64,000 nt of DNA from Pseudomonadota bacterium (GTDB taxonomy: Bacteria; Pseudomonadota; Gammaproteobacteria; Burkholderiales; Burkholderiaceae_C). Within the stretch, counting starts at the first letter, position 1; each line of letters begins with the position of its first letter. The stretch is from NCBI GenBank assembly GCA_020161145.1, contig JAIUPQ010000006.1, positions 62,001 through 126,000 of the forward strand, in the 5' to 3' direction. The position numbers were made by a program, and so were the translations under genes. Of this stretch, positions 19,712-34,851 are shown in pieces. A model generated the notes under the pieces. The model did no database searches and had not been told where the DNA came from. It saw nothing but the letters and a program-made list of their open reading frames with translations.

Positions 19712-19762
19712 TCAACCCGCTGGTGGCAGGCCTAGGCGCAGGGCGAAGCGGATCGGGCTCAT
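19712..19762 (-). CDS. putative leuA leader peptide
   Basis: A 16-codon open frame, [16 protein letters not shown], starts 18 bp after the pssA stop and ends 31 bp before the terminator hairpin. It has three Leu in five codons (CTG CGC CTA GGC CTG), including CTA, a rare codon in such GC-rich genomes. Its last codons contain GCGGGTT, which can pair with GGCCCGC in the 5' arm of the terminator and would act as an antiterminator if a ribosome stalls upstream. It has no strong ribosome site, so translation may depend on coupling to pssA. Coding status is inferred from layout only. Confidence 0.4.
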   Translation of the reverse strand: MSPIRFALRLGLPPAG

Positions 19763-19780
19763 GGGAGCAACCATATCACA

Positions 19781-20599
19781 TCAGTGGAGACCGCGCTCGT
19801 CAGGTTCATCCGTTGAGGTGGCAATCACACTTACCGGCTGCCCCTTGAGTTTGCGGTAGATGTAGACGCCGTAGCCCGAGAGGCCATAGACCGAGAAGAA
19901 CGCGAACAGCGTGCTGGGCGTGTGCAGCGTGATCACCGCTATGCCCAGCGCAATGGCCACCACCACCACAAAGGGCACGGTGCGCTTGAAGCTGACGTCT
20001 TTGAAGCTGTAGAACGGCACGTTGGTGACCATGGTCAGGCCGGCATACAGCGTGATGCCAAAGGCCACCCAGATCAGCAGCGGGTCGCGCCAGACCTCGC
20101 GAAAGCCCAGATCGTCCATCACCCAGATGAAACCGATGACCAGCGCCGCTGCGGCGGGGCTGGGCAGGCCCTGGAAGTAGCGCTTGTCCACCACGCCGAT
20201 GTTGGTGTTGAAGCGCGCCAGCCGCAGCGCTGCGCAGGCGCAGTAGACAAAGGCCGCCAGCCAGCCCAGCTTGCCCAGGCTCTTGAGCGCCCAGACGTAC
20301 ATGATGAGCGCCGGCGCGGCACCAAAGCTGACCATGTCCGAGAGGCTGTCCATCTGCTCGCCGAAGGCGCTCTGGGTGTTGGTCAGCCGCGCCACGCGGC
20401 CGTCCAGGCTGTCCAGCACGGCCGCGCAGAAGATGCCGATGGCGGCCTGCTCAAAGCGCCCGTTCATGGCCATGACGATGGCATAGAAGCCGCCGAACAG
20501 CGCGGCCAGCGTGAACAGGTTGGGCAGGATGTAGATGCCGCGGCGCTTGGGGCGCGCTGCGGGCAACTCGAACTCGTCGTCTTGGTCGGCTTGCGTCAT
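19781..20599 (-). CDS. pssA: CDP-diacylglycerol-serine O-phosphatidyltransferase
   Basis: The 272-residue inner-membrane enzyme makes phosphatidylserine from CDP-diacylglycerol and serine, the precursor of phosphatidylethanolamine. The CDP-alcohol phosphatidyltransferase signature is in DSLDGRVARL followed by GEQMDSLSD, carrying the metal-binding Asp residues. About eight hydrophobic segments are visible, starting IYILPNLFTLAALFGGFYAI. The C-terminus is hydrophilic. It lies 28 bp after ilvC and is probably cotranscribed; the ilvC-pssA-leuA neighbourhood is common in Burkholderiales and does not imply a shared pathway. Confidence 0.95.
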   Translation of the reverse strand: MTQADQDDEFELPAARPKRRGIYILPNLFTLAALFGGFYAIVMAMNGRFEQAAIGIFCAAVLDSLDGRVARLTNTQSAFGEQMDSLSDMVSFGAAPALIMYVWALKSLGKLGWLAAFVYCACAALRLARFNTNIGVVDKRYFQGLPSPAAAALVIGFIWVMDDLGFREVWRDPLLIWVAFGITLYAGLTMVTNVPFYSFKDVSFKRTVPFVVVVAIALGIAVITLHTPSTLFAFFSVYGLSGYGVYIYRKLKGQPVSVIATSTDEPDERGLH

Positions 20600-20627
20600 G
20601 CCGTCAGTTTAGTTGCCCCAGCCCGGC

Positions 20628-24027
<3,400 letters not shown>

Positions 24028-24272
24028 CTCGAACCTCAGAGAATTTCTCTAACGAAAATCCATCGGTGCTCCTCCCCGCGCCCTCGTGAGGCCGGCTTGC
24101 AGCGCAACACGCGCGCCCCATGGCCCAGGTGCGGGCGAGGCGGGTGCACCGCGCCGTCAGGTGGGCGGCGCGCGGGAGCCATTATGGCCTGAGCATGATG
24201 CGCCGCAGCATCCGTCGTGCAGGCGCGACGCCGCGGGCATAATCGCGGGCGCCTTCACCGTCCCTGCAACCC

Positions 24273-24848
24273 TTGGCCACCGACAAAGAACTCACCGATT
24301 TCCTCAAAAGCGTCGAAAAACGTGCCTTCAAACGCGCGGTCTATGCGGTGCGCGATGAGGACGCGGCGCTGGACATCGTGCAGGATTCGATGATCCGCCT
24401 GGCCCAGAAATACGCCGATCGGCCACCTCAGGAGTTGCCGCTGGTGTTCCAGCGCATCCTCTCCAATGCCACGATGGACTGGTTTCGCCGCCAGAAGGTG
24501 CGCAACAACGTCATGCGCAACCTCTCCGACTTTGAAGGTGCGGACGACGACGGCGAGTTCGATCTGCTGGAAATGCTGGCCGGCGCCGACGGTGCGCTGG
24601 GCGGCGAAAGCGCCGAAGGCACCGTCAGCCGCGAGCAAACCCTCAAGTTGATCGACGAAGCGGTACAACTGTTACCAACCCGTCAACGTGAGGCTTTTTT
24701 GCTGCGTTACTGGGAAGAAATGGACGTGGCGGAAACCGCCAGTGTCATGGGATGCTCGGAAGGCAGTGTCAAAACCCACTGTTCCAGGGCTGTTCATGCG
24801 CTGGCCAAGACGCTTCGGTCCAAAGGATTATTCGGAGTCTCATCGTGA
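24273..24848 (+). CDS. ECF-type RNA polymerase sigma factor
   Basis: A 191-residue sigma-70 family protein. Region 2 covers about 10-80 (YAVRDEDAALDIVQDSMIRLAQKY, FQRILSNATMDWFRRQKVRN) and region 4 is at the C-terminus (LPTRQREAFLLRYWEEMDVAETASVMGCSEGSVKTH, a helix-turn-helix). Between them is an acidic linker (GADDDGEFDLLEML). I use a TTG start giving MATDKELTDFLKS, because no ATG lies upstream near region 2 and relatives begin with this sequence. It has no obvious Shine-Dalgarno. Its stop overlaps the next gene by 4 bp (GTGA). The downstream membrane protein is a likely anti-sigma partner. Confidence 0.88.
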   Translation: MATDKELTDFLKSVEKRAFKRAVYAVRDEDAALDIVQDSMIRLAQKYADRPPQELPLVFQRILSNATMDWFRRQKVRNNVMRNLSDFEGADDDGEFDLLEMLAGADGALGGESAEGTVSREQTLKLIDEAVQLLPTRQREAFLLRYWEEMDVAETASVMGCSEGSVKTHCSRAVHALAKTLRSKGLFGVSS

Positions 24849-25285
24849 ACCAGCCCGCCGTCGATCTCGAACATCTGGAAACACGTGTTGCCAAACACAT
24901 GGCCACGCTGCTCAGCGAGGGCAGTCGCGACCCGGGCCACGCCATTGGTGAGCGTCTGCGGGTAGCCCGTGAGCGGGCGCTTGAGGTTGCGCGCGAAAAC
25001 CGGACGCAAGCCGCCGCCACCGTGCACGCCAGCGGCGGCGCCGCCGTACTGAGTGGTTGGTTGGGTGGTCCACGCGCCTGGTTCCCCCGCCTGGCCTTTG
25101 CCTTGCCGGTGGTGGCGCTGGCTGCCGGGCTGGTGGTCATTGACCAGATGCATGACCAGGCCCAGATTGAGGCCACGGCCGACGTCGACCTGGCCCTGCT
25201 CTCGGATGACGTGCCGCCGGGGGCTTACAGCGACGACGGTTTTGCCGCCTACCTGCGCGCCAACGGCGCTGCTGCGGTGCGCTGA
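24845..25285 (+). CDS. DUF3619 membrane protein, likely anti-sigma partner
   Basis: A 146-residue protein with one membrane segment near residues 80-100 (LAFALPVVALAAGLVVIDQM). The N-terminal part of about 75 residues (LEHLETRVAKHMATLLSEG) would be cytoplasmic, and the C-terminal acidic tail (DVDLALLSDDVPPGAYSDDG) periplasmic. This matches DUF3619 proteins that follow ECF sigma genes in Burkholderiales. An anti-sigma role is inferred from topology and the 4-bp overlap with the sigma gene; no zinc-binding ZAS motif is present. It starts at GTG. Confidence 0.75.
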   Translation: MNQPAVDLEHLETRVAKHMATLLSEGSRDPGHAIGERLRVARERALEVARENRTQAAATVHASGGAAVLSGWLGGPRAWFPRLAFALPVVALAAGLVVIDQMHDQAQIEATADVDLALLSDDVPPGAYSDDGFAAYLRANGAAAVR

Positions 25286-25290
25286 CCACC

Positions 25291-25941
25291 ATGCGCGCCA
25301 CTTTGTCGTTCTGTGTCCTGCTGGTGCTGGCCGGCTCTGCGCTGGCCGCGCCCGACGAGGCGCCACCATTGCGCGTGGCCCAACTCGATACCCAGGCGGC
25401 CCCCCGGTGGGCCGCTCTGCCTTCGGGCGAGCGGGAATTGCTGGCGCCGCTGCAAGGCAGTTGGGACACCATGGAGCCCGAATCCAGGCTCAAGTGGCGT
25501 GAGATTGCCCGCAGGTTTCCTGACATGCCTGCCTCACGGCAACAGCGCGTGCGTGACCGCATGGAAGACTGGGCGCACATGAGCCCCCAACAGCGGGTGC
25601 AGGCGCGCCAGACCTTTCAGGGCAGCAAAGGCCTGAGCCGGGAAGAACGCCGGGCCCAGTGGGAGGCCTATCAAGCCCTGTCGCCCGAAGAGCGGGCCGC
25701 ACTGACCCGTCCTGGCCTGGCGGCCTCGCGCGCAACGCTGCCCAGCGGTGCAGCCGTGCGGCCGCTGGGCAGCCCGGCCCAGCAGCCGCCGCATCAGCAA
25801 AGCGGCATGCCCAAAATCAACGTGATGCCCGGCATGGTGGATCGCACCACCTTGTTGCCGCTGCGTGGCCCGCAAGGGGCGGCCCAGGTCAAGCCAGCCG
25901 ACACCGGTGGCGGTAGTGGCCAGTCCACCAAGAAAAAGTGA
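25291..25941 (+). CDS. DUF3106 secreted protein
   Basis: A 216-residue protein with a signal peptide (FCVLLVLAGSALA). The mature part has repeats of the type W..L...ER..L..L...W: WAALPSGERELLAPLQGSW, WREIARRFPDMPASRQQRV, WAHMSPQQRVQARQTF and WEAYQALSPEERAAL. This is the DUF3106 pattern and resembles periplasmic metal- or stress-related helical hairpin proteins. The C-terminus is Gln/Pro-rich and disordered, ending KKK. It lies 5 bp after the DUF3619 gene in the same operon, which suggests it is a periplasmic input or target of the sigma module. Function is unknown. Confidence 0.75.
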   Translation: MRATLSFCVLLVLAGSALAAPDEAPPLRVAQLDTQAAPRWAALPSGERELLAPLQGSWDTMEPESRLKWREIARRFPDMPASRQQRVRDRMEDWAHMSPQQRVQARQTFQGSKGLSREERRAQWEAYQALSPEERAALTRPGLAASRATLPSGAAVRPLGSPAQQPPHQQSGMPKINVMPGMVDRTTLLPLRGPQGAAQVKPADTGGGSGQSTKKK

Positions 25942-26429
25942 GTGGAGCGTCTTTACCCACCGCGCCTTTGAAGCGGCGCCTGGCGGCGTTTGTCTATGAA
26001 GGCGTGCTGCTGTTCGGCATCGTGATGATGGCCGGGCTGCTGTTTTCGGCCGCCACCAATCTGCGCGATCCCCAGAACGGCACGCTGGGTTTGCAACTGC
26101 TGCTGTTTGCCCTCATTGGCCTGTACTTCACCTGGACCTGGACCCATGGCGGGCAGACGGTGGCCATGCAGACCTGGCGTATCCGCCTGCTGCGCACCGA
26201 CGGCAACCCGCTGCGCTGGCCGCAAGCGCTGGCCCGCTACCTGCTGGCCTGGTTGTGGTTTGTGCCGGCGCTGGTCACGCTCAAGGTGTTGGGCGTCCAT
26301 GGCGGCGGCATGATGGCGGCAGTCGTGCTGGCTGGTGTGGCGGCCTATGCGGCCCTGACCCGCCTGCACCCTGATCGCCAGTTCTGGCATGACGCCGTTT
26401 GCGGCACCCGGCTGGTCAGCACCCGATAA
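25938..26429 (+). CDS. RDD family membrane protein
   Basis: A 163-residue inner-membrane protein starting at a GTG that overlaps the previous stop. Four hydrophobic segments are visible, including LLFGIVMMAGLLFSAA and LLLFALIGLYFTWTW. The RDD hallmark (Arg-Asp-Asp-like positions) shows as PLKRRLAAFVYEG at the first helix and HPDRQFWHDAVCGTRLV at the end. RDD proteins have been linked to ion or proton exchange, but the role here is unknown. It is the fourth gene in the sigma operon and lies 4 bp before dgkA. Confidence 0.8.
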   Translation: MSGASLPTAPLKRRLAAFVYEGVLLFGIVMMAGLLFSAATNLRDPQNGTLGLQLLLFALIGLYFTWTWTHGGQTVAMQTWRIRLLRTDGNPLRWPQALARYLLAWLWFVPALVTLKVLGVHGGGMMAAVVLAGVAAYAALTRLHPDRQFWHDAVCGTRLVSTR

Positions 26430-26433
26430 CACC

Positions 26434-27176
<743 letters not shown>

Positions 27177-28877
27177 TTAAGCACGGAACCGTGACGTGAT
27201 CGGATAGCGCCAGTCCCGCCCGAAGGCGCGATGCGTGATGCGGATGCCCACTGGCGCCTGGCGGCGCTTGTATTCGTTGATGCCGATGAGGCGCACCACG
27301 CGCGCCACGTCGGCGTGCGCAAAGCCGGCGGCCACGATCTCTTCGACGCTCTGGTTGTTCTCCATGTAGCGCGCCAGGATGGCGTCCAGCACCTCATAGG
27401 GTGGCAGGCTGTCCTGGTCGGTCTGGTCGGGCCGCAACTCGGCCGACGGCGGGCGCGTCAGGATGCGCTCCGGGATGACGGGGCCGCCCACCTGGGCGTT
27501 GCGCCACCGGCACAGGCGGTAGACCAGGGTCTTGGCCACGTCCTTGATGACGGCAAAACCGCCGGCCATGTCGCCATACAGCGTGCAGTAACCAGTGGCC
27601 ATCTCGCTCTTGTTGCCGGTGGTCAGCACGATGGCGCCGGTTTTGTTCGACAGCGCCATCAGCAGCGTGCCACGCACCCGCGCCTGGATGTTCTCCTCGG
27701 TGGCGTCCTCGGCCAGACCCTGGAACTGCGGCGCCAGCGCCGCCAGAAAGGCCTGGAACATCGGCTCGATGGCGATCTCGTCGTAGCGCACCGCCAGCCG
27801 CGCCACCATGTCGCGCGCATCCAGCCACGAGATGTCGGCCGTGTAGCGCGAAGGCATCATCACCGCGCGCACCTTGTCGGCACCCAGCGCATCAACGGCC
27901 ACCGCCAGCACCAGCGCTGAGTCCACCCCGCCAGACAGGCCAATCAGAGCTCCCGGAAAGCCGTTCTTGCCCACGTAGTCGCGCACGCCCAGCACCAGGG
28001 CCGCCCAGACCTCGGCCTCGCTGGCCAGCGGCGCGGCCACGGTGCCAGCGACGCGCCAACTGCCCTGCTCCGGCGCCGCGTCCAGCATCAGCAGGGCCGG
28101 CTCGAACGCCGGCGCACGGGCGGTGATGGCACCGGCGGCATCCACGGCAAACGAGCCGCCGTCGAACACCATTTCGTCCTGGCCGCCCACCAGATGGGCG
28201 TAGACCAGCGGCAGGCCCACGGCCTGGGCGCGCGCGGCCATCCGGGCCTCACGGTCGGCCGCCTTGCCCATGTGATAAGGCGAAGCATTGAGCACGCACA
28301 GCAACTCCGCGCCGGCCGCACGGGCCGCCTCGGCCGGCTCGTCGAACCAGGCGTCCTCGCAGATCAACACCCCCACGCGCAACGCCCCCACCGGGAACAC
28401 CAACGCGGGAGCCTGCGCATCGCGCCCCGAATGAAAGTAGCGCCGCTCGTCAAAAACCTGGTAATTGGGTAACTCGCGCTTGTGATAAAGCCCTTGCAGG
28501 CGCCCGTCCACCAGCAGCGCTGCGCTGTTGAAGGCCCAAGGCTGGCTGACGGAGCGCGAGGCTGCAGCGCCTGGCGCCACGCCGGCCGTGGGCAGGCCCA
28601 GCAGCAGGTGCAGGCCGGCGCAATCGGCCAGGTCGCTGGCCAGGCCCTCCAACGCCGCTTGCACCGCCTGCATGAAGGCTGGCCGCAGCAGCAGGTCTTC
28701 GGGCGGGTAGCCGGACAGCACCAACTCCGGCGCCACCACCAGTTGCGCACCCTGGGCGTAGGCCTCGCGCGCGGCCTGCTCGATCTGGCGGGCATTGCCC
28801 GCCAGATCGCCCACGGTAGGGTTGAGCTGCGCCACGGCCAGGCGCAGGCCGGCGACAGGGGCAGGCATGGCGGTCAT
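27177..28877 (-). CDS. nadE: glutamine-dependent NAD+ synthetase
   Basis: The 566-residue enzyme makes NAD+ from deamido-NAD+, ATP and glutamine. The N-terminal nitrilase-like amidase (about 1-270) has the Glu in VAPELVLSGYPPEDLLL, the Lys in YHKRELPNYQVFDERRYF and the Cys in GVLICEDAWF. The C-terminal synthetase has the PP-loop GLSGGVDSALVLAVAVDALG and the ammonia-channel region NKSEMATGYCTLYGDMAGGFAV. Its ATG overlaps the stop of the M16 peptidase by 4 bp. It is followed by glnB. Confidence 0.97.
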   Translation of the reverse strand: MTAMPAPVAGLRLAVAQLNPTVGDLAGNARQIEQAAREAYAQGAQLVVAPELVLSGYPPEDLLLRPAFMQAVQAALEGLASDLADCAGLHLLLGLPTAGVAPGAAASRSVSQPWAFNSAALLVDGRLQGLYHKRELPNYQVFDERRYFHSGRDAQAPALVFPVGALRVGVLICEDAWFDEPAEAARAAGAELLCVLNASPYHMGKAADREARMAARAQAVGLPLVYAHLVGGQDEMVFDGGSFAVDAAGAITARAPAFEPALLMLDAAPEQGSWRVAGTVAAPLASEAEVWAALVLGVRDYVGKNGFPGALIGLSGGVDSALVLAVAVDALGADKVRAVMMPSRYTADISWLDARDMVARLAVRYDEIAIEPMFQAFLAALAPQFQGLAEDATEENIQARVRGTLLMALSNKTGAIVLTTGNKSEMATGYCTLYGDMAGGFAVIKDVAKTLVYRLCRWRNAQVGGPVIPERILTRPPSAELRPDQTDQDSLPPYEVLDAILARYMENNQSVEEIVAAGFAHADVARVVRLIGINEYKRRQAPVGIRITHRAFGRDWRYPITSRFRA

Positions 28878-31639
28878 TGGCCTTTGAAGTCGCCGCCCAC
28901 GGCCAGCACCAGCCGCGCGCGGTCGATGTACTTGCGCCAGGCGGCGCTGGCCTGTTCGGGCGTGACGGCGGCGATGGCATCGTCCAGCGCCTGCTCGGCC
29001 TTGAACGTGCGGCCCACGTAGAGGTTGCGCGCCAGATCGCCGCTCAGCACGGGATCCTGGGCGCGGTTCAGCTTGCGCGTGTTCAGGATGCCGTTCCTGG
29101 ACTCGGCCACCTCAGTGGCCGTGAAGCCGTCTTTCAAGGCGCGCTCCAGTTCTTCGTTGAACGCCGCCTCGACCTTGGCACGATTCTGCGGCGCGAAGAT
29201 GGCCTGCACCAGCCAGGTCGAGTTGGACTCGAACTGGGCGAACCGCACACCGCTGTACACCCCGTAAGACAGGCCTTCCTTTTCGCGGATGCGCTTCCAC
29301 AGCCGGCCGTTGCCGCCGCCGCCGAACACGTCGTTGGCCACCATCAGCGCCGCCTGGTCGGCGTCGCCGTATTTGATGGGCAGGGGCAGGCGCGCGCCCA
29401 GGTAGGCGTTCTGCTTGTCCGGGGTCTCGATGACGATGCGCTTGGCCGGCACGCTGATCAGCGGCAAGGGCACGCGGGCAAAGGCCACTGGCTGCGCCCA
29501 GCCCTGGAAGGCCTGGGTCAGCGCGGCCTTGACGGCGGCTTCGTCCATCGCGCCGACGGCCGCAAACTGGGCGTTGCCGGCCCCGATGAACCGGGCGTGA
29601 AAGGCCTGCACCTGGGCCAGCGTCACGGCCTGGGCGTCCGCGATGGCCTCATCCATGGCGCGCATGTGGCGCACGTCGCCACGCGGGTAGGGGTTGCCCT
29701 CGCGGCCCAGCGCCACCTCCACCAGCACGGTGGGCTCTTGCGCCTGCGCGGCCAGGCCGGCCAGCATCTGGCGGCGCACCTCCTCCAGTGCGTCGGCCGG
29801 CAACGCGGGCTCACGCACCTGCTGCGCCACCAGCGCGATGACGGCCGGCAGGTTGGCACGGGTGGTCTGCACCACAGCAGTGACGCCGGTGGGGCCACCG
29901 CCCCAGCGCACCTCGGCCTTCAGCGCCGTCAACTGGTCTTGCACCTGCTGACGGGTCAGCGTGCGCGTGCCCTTGTCGAGCAGCGCGACCAGCATGTCGG
30001 CCACGGCCTCCTGGCCTTGGAGTGCCGCCTCATTGCCGGCCTTGAGCTCGAGCTGGGCCACCACCACGTCGCCGCGCGTGCCCTTGGGCAGCAGCGCCAC
30101 GCGCAACCCGGGCGCCACGTCTTGCAGACGGGTGCTGGCATCGATGTGGGCCGGCGTGGCGTCGAAGGCCTCAACCTTGGCCACCTCGGCCACCGGCGCG
30201 TAGCCTTTGAACTGTGCGGCCACATCCACATTGGCTGGTGCAGGCGCGCGCTGTGGCTTGTCGGTGGGCACATAAATACCCAACGTGCGGTTGGCCGCCA
30301 GCAGGTAGGCGGCGGCCACGCGATTCAGGTCGCCCAGTGTCAGCGCGTTGACGCGGTCGCGGGTGAGGAAGAACAGCCGCCAGTCGCCCTGAGCGATGAA
30401 CTCGGACAGCGCGGTGCCCACCTCCTCAGGGTCGGCAAACTGCACCTCCCAGTCTTTGATCCAGCGGGCCTTGGCGCGCGCCAGCTCGGCTTCGGTCAGG
30501 GGCTGGGCAGCCAGCCCTTCCAGGGTGGCAACGAGCGCGTCGCGGGCCTTGTCCATGTCCTGCCCCGGCGCGAGCTGAGTCATGAACAGGGCAAAGCCCG
30601 GGTCGTGCAGCGCCATCGCCATCGAGCCCACGCTCGCGGCCAGGCCTGTTTCCACCAGTGCTTTGTGCAGGCGACCGGCTGGTGCATCGGTGAGTGCACG
30701 GGCCAGCACGTCAAAGGCCGCGTAGTCGGGGTCGGCACCGGGCGGCAAGTGGTAGCCGGCAAACAGCAGCGGCGTGCCGCCCACACGGCGCAGCGTCACG
30801 CCGCGCTCGCCGTCCTGTACGGCATCCAGCGTATAGAGGGTGGGCAAGGTGCGCCTGGGTTTGGGCAGTTTGCCAAACGACTGCTGCACCCACTGCATCA
30901 CCTGCGCCGCGTCGAACTTGCCCGTGACGATCAGGGTGGCGTTGTCCGGCTGGTAGTAGGTGCGATAAAAGCCCTGCAGACGGGCGATGTCCACGTTCTC
31001 CACGTCGGCGCGGGCGCCGATGGTGCTCTTGCCGTAGTTGTGCCACTGGTACATGGTCGCCAGGGTCTTCTCGAACAAGGTGCTTTCGGGCGAGTTCTCG
31101 CCCATCTCCATCTCGTTGCGCACCACGGTCATCTCGCTGTCCAGGTCTTTCCTGGCAATGAAGCTGTTGACCATGGCATCGGCCTGCCAGTTCAGGTACC
31201 AGCGCAGGTTCTCGGGGTTGGCGGTGAAGCTGGCGAAGTAGTTGGTGCGGTCCAGCCAGGTGGTGCCGTTGGCGCGCAAGCCGCGCTTGCTGAACTCGTC
31301 CCACACCTTGGGGTAGGTGGGCGTGCCCTTGAAGATCAGATGCTCCAGCAAGTGGGCCATGCCCGTCTCGCCGTAGTTCTCGTGACGCGAGCCGACGTGG
31401 TAGGTGACGTTGACGGTGGTGGTGGGCTTGGCGTCATCGGGCACCAGCAGCACCTGAAGGCCGTTGGCGAGCCGGTACTCGGTGATGCCTTCGACCTTGC
31501 GCACGGGTGTCAACTGCGCGCTGGTGCCCGTCTTGGCACCGGCCGCTGCGACCGGCGTGGGGGTGGTGGCCAGCGTCAGCGCAGCCAGCGTCAAGGCCGC
31601 CGCGTAGGCGCCCTTCGCAACGTGGTTCATGGGAAACAC
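28874..31639 (-). CDS. M16 family zinc metallopeptidase, pitrilysin-like, secreted
   Basis: A 921-residue protein with an N-terminal signal peptide (AYAAALTLAALTLATTPTPVAAA). The inverted zinc motif HLLEHLIFKGT (His-x-x-Glu-His) lies near residue 100, with the distant Glu in the ENVDIARLQGFYRTYYQPDN region. Two repeats of the M16 fold follow: an active N-terminal half and a C-terminal half lacking the motif, with the Arg/Tyr substrate segment RIREKEGLSYGVYSG. It probably degrades peptides in the periplasm. The start may be MFPMNHVAKG or the internal MNHVAKG. It is upstream of nadE with coupled translation. Confidence 0.92.
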   Translation of the reverse strand: MFPMNHVAKGAYAAALTLAALTLATTPTPVAAAGAKTGTSAQLTPVRKVEGITEYRLANGLQVLLVPDDAKPTTTVNVTYHVGSRHENYGETGMAHLLEHLIFKGTPTYPKVWDEFSKRGLRANGTTWLDRTNYFASFTANPENLRWYLNWQADAMVNSFIARKDLDSEMTVVRNEMEMGENSPESTLFEKTLATMYQWHNYGKSTIGARADVENVDIARLQGFYRTYYQPDNATLIVTGKFDAAQVMQWVQQSFGKLPKPRRTLPTLYTLDAVQDGERGVTLRRVGGTPLLFAGYHLPPGADPDYAAFDVLARALTDAPAGRLHKALVETGLAASVGSMAMALHDPGFALFMTQLAPGQDMDKARDALVATLEGLAAQPLTEAELARAKARWIKDWEVQFADPEEVGTALSEFIAQGDWRLFFLTRDRVNALTLGDLNRVAAAYLLAANRTLGIYVPTDKPQRAPAPANVDVAAQFKGYAPVAEVAKVEAFDATPAHIDASTRLQDVAPGLRVALLPKGTRGDVVVAQLELKAGNEAALQGQEAVADMLVALLDKGTRTLTRQQVQDQLTALKAEVRWGGGPTGVTAVVQTTRANLPAVIALVAQQVREPALPADALEEVRRQMLAGLAAQAQEPTVLVEVALGREGNPYPRGDVRHMRAMDEAIADAQAVTLAQVQAFHARFIGAGNAQFAAVGAMDEAAVKAALTQAFQGWAQPVAFARVPLPLISVPAKRIVIETPDKQNAYLGARLPLPIKYGDADQAALMVANDVFGGGGNGRLWKRIREKEGLSYGVYSGVRFAQFESNSTWLVQAIFAPQNRAKVEAAFNEELERALKDGFTATEVAESRNGILNTRKLNRAQDPVLSGDLARNLYVGRTFKAEQALDDAIAAVTPEQASAAWRKYIDRARLVLAVGGDFKGQ

Positions 31640-31655
31640 TCCATGTCAAACGAGA

Positions 31656-31675
31656 CGCGCCCCCAAAGGGGCGCG
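31656..31675 (-). terminator. weak hairpin after ppa
   Basis: An 8-bp GC stem (CGCGCCCC, loop CAAA, GGGGCGCG) lies 23 bp after the ppa stop. Only a broken T stretch (TCTCGTTTG) follows on the minus strand, so termination would be partial, and the M16 gene start is 17 bp further on. Confidence 0.45.
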
Positions 31676-31697
31676 GCGGGCAAGTGTGGCGCAGGGA

Positions 31698-32237
31698 TCA
31701 GGCCTTGTGTTTGGCGGCCCAGGCGTTCTGGCCGGCAAGAACTTCGGCCCGGGCGGCATCGGCATCGGTCCAGCCCAGCACCTTGACCCACTTGCCGGGC
31801 TCCAGGTCTTTGTAGTGCTCGAAGAAGTGCGAGATGGCGTTCAGGCGCGCCTTGTTGAGATCGTCCGGATGCTGCCAGCGGGCATACAGCGGCAGGATCT
31901 TGGGAATGGGCACCGCCAGCAGCTTGTTGTCCTCGCCGGCCTCGTCTTCCATGCGCAGCATGCCCACCGGGCGGCAGGTGACGACCACGCCGGGAATCAG
32001 CGGCACCGGGGTGATGACCAGCACGTCCACCGGATCGCCGTCGCCGGCCAGCGTCTGCGGGATGTAGCCGTAGTTGCACGGGTAGTGCATCGAGGTGCCC
32101 ATGAACCGGTCGACAAACAGCGCCCCGGTGTCCTCATCGACCTCGTATTTGATCGGGTCGCCACTCATCGGAATTTCAATGATGACGTTGAACTCGTTGG
32201 GGGCGTTCTTGCCCGCGGTGACGTTGTGGAGGCTCAT
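31698..32237 (-). CDS. ppa: inorganic pyrophosphatase, soluble family I
   Basis: The 179-residue hexameric Mg-dependent enzyme hydrolyses pyrophosphate from biosynthesis. Motifs include [18 protein letters not shown], then [20 protein letters not shown] and the signature [11 protein letters not shown] with three metal-binding Asp. Start and length match the family. It is transcribed away from hppA, which does the same chemistry coupled to proton pumping; the 126 bp between them carry both promoters. Confidence 0.97.
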   Translation of the reverse strand: MSLHNVTAGKNAPNEFNVIIEIPMSGDPIKYEVDEDTGALFVDRFMGTSMHYPCNYGYIPQTLAGDGDPVDVLVITPVPLIPGVVVTCRPVGMLRMEDEAGEDNKLLAVPIPKILPLYARWQHPDDLNKARLNAISHFFEHYKDLEPGKWVKVLGWTDADAARAEVLAGQNAWAAKHKA

Positions 32238-32363
32238 GTTGTCGGATGGGCGTAGTGGGGAATGCGTGATCCCACATTCTAGGCAAGTGCAGGCATTCGG
32301 ACATCGGGGTGGGATATGCTGGCCGGTGTTGCTTACCGAAACAATCAGCTAGGAGAGAGAGTG

Positions 32364-34796
<2,433 letters not shown>

Positions 34797-34814
34797 GCCG
34801 CCTGCTGGCGATCG

Positions 34815-34840
34815 AGGCCGTCCGCTGGACGGCCTTTTTT
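34815..34840 (+). terminator. hppA terminator
   Basis: A 9-bp stem AGGCCGTCC / GGACGGCCT with loop GCT is followed by a T run to 34840. It lies 18 bp after the hppA stop and only 11 bp before the aat start, so aat needs a promoter overlapping the hppA end or depends on readthrough. Confidence 0.9.
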
Positions 34841-34851
34841 ACACTGGCCCC

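Noticed and set aside
19611-19715. N-terminal extension of leuA starting at a TTG
   Set aside because: It would translate through a strong terminator stem and adds 35 residues not found in LeuA. The ATG at 19610 has a good ribosome site.
24230-24272. Sigma-70 promoter CATAAT before the ECF sigma gene
   Set aside because: A -10-like CATAAT at 24238 is present, but no acceptable -35 lies at 16-18 bp upstream, so I do not list it as a feature.
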